Below, in pieces: positions 5,784 through 5,830 of a stretch of DNA of 5,830 nucleotides. Made by a program: the position numbers and the translations under genes. This DNA comes from Bacilli bacterium. Its GTDB lineage: Bacteria; Bacillota_I; Bacilli_A; ML615J-28; CAG-313. Positions within the stretch are counted from its first letter, which is position 1. Every line of letters starts with the position of its first letter. Under the pieces are notes generated by a model. That model was not told the DNA's origin. It searched no databases and worked only from the letters and a program-made list of their open reading frames with translations. The DNA lies in contig CAAGKY010000143.1 of NCBI GenBank assembly GCA_900770645.1, forward strand, positions 1-5,830, in the 5' to 3' direction.

Positions 5784-5830
5784 ATGAAAAGAAATTTTAA
5801 GACATTATTATCATTAATAATTGTTCTTGC
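5784..5830 (+). CDS. Start of a second exported-protein gene (cut by window edge)
   Basis: Only 15 full codons are visible: MKRNFKTLLSLIIVL. A start with basic residues (K2, R3, K6) followed by a hydrophobic run is the beginning of a signal peptide or a signal anchor. The ATG lies 11 bases after the stop of the PrsA-like gene and has an AGGTG ribosome site, with no terminator between, so the two genes are almost certainly co-transcribed. Whether this is a lipoprotein, another foldase or a client of the first protein cannot be told from this fragment. Confidence 0.75.
   Translation, partial: MKRNFKTLLSLIIVL

Noticed and set aside
5779..5784. TTGACA at the start of the last gene
   Set aside because: It overlaps the start codon and is part of a tight gene junction; a promoter here would transcribe from inside the gene.

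Overview
The window is strongly AT-rich, codon third positions are mostly A/T and Leu is nearly always TTA. UGA is a stop (the walJ homologue ends in TGA) and Trp is read from TGG, so this is not a UGA=Trp mycoplasma or spiroplasma. The walJ-rlmH neighbourhood, a YjcZ-type mini membrane protein and strong AGGAGG-type ribosome sites point to a low-GC Bacillota, of Bacilli or a walled or wall-less relative. The exact lineage cannot be fixed by reading alone.

Layout. The left 2.5 kb is a minus-strand gene series read from right to left: walJ (MBL-fold nuclease), rlmH (23S rRNA methyltransferase), a three-helix membrane protein with two DUF3592-like domains, and the 5' part of uvrB, which runs off the left edge. 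The genes are packed tightly: a 4-base ATGA overlap, a 16-base gap and a 1-base gap. This suggests one operon driven by a sigma-A-type promoter just upstream of walJ. To the right of that promoter lies a 29-codon minus-strand gene for a YjcZ-like single-pass membrane peptide, with its own strong ribosome site and a hairpin terminator separating it from walJ.

A 224-base divergent spacer (2672-2895) follows, carrying promoter-like elements for the rightward genes. The right half holds one very long gene (958 codons, 2896-5772, plus strand). It encodes a membrane-anchored extracytoplasmic protein with a SurA/PrsA-like N-terminal region and two parvulin-like modules. The modules have lost most of the canonical histidines and carry a coiled-coil insertion and an EF-hand-like acidic loop. 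Eleven bases after its stop a second exported-protein gene starts and is cut by the right edge, so the two probably form an envelope or secretion operon.

The leftward genes are housekeeping (ribosome modification, DNA repair, a nuclease linked to cell-wall control). The rightward pair appears to be an unusual extracytoplasmic folding or surface module. Nothing in the window looks like a phage, transposon or CRISPR element. The unusual material is the large PrsA-like protein, the mini-protein beside it, and the DUF3592 protein placed between rlmH and uvrB.
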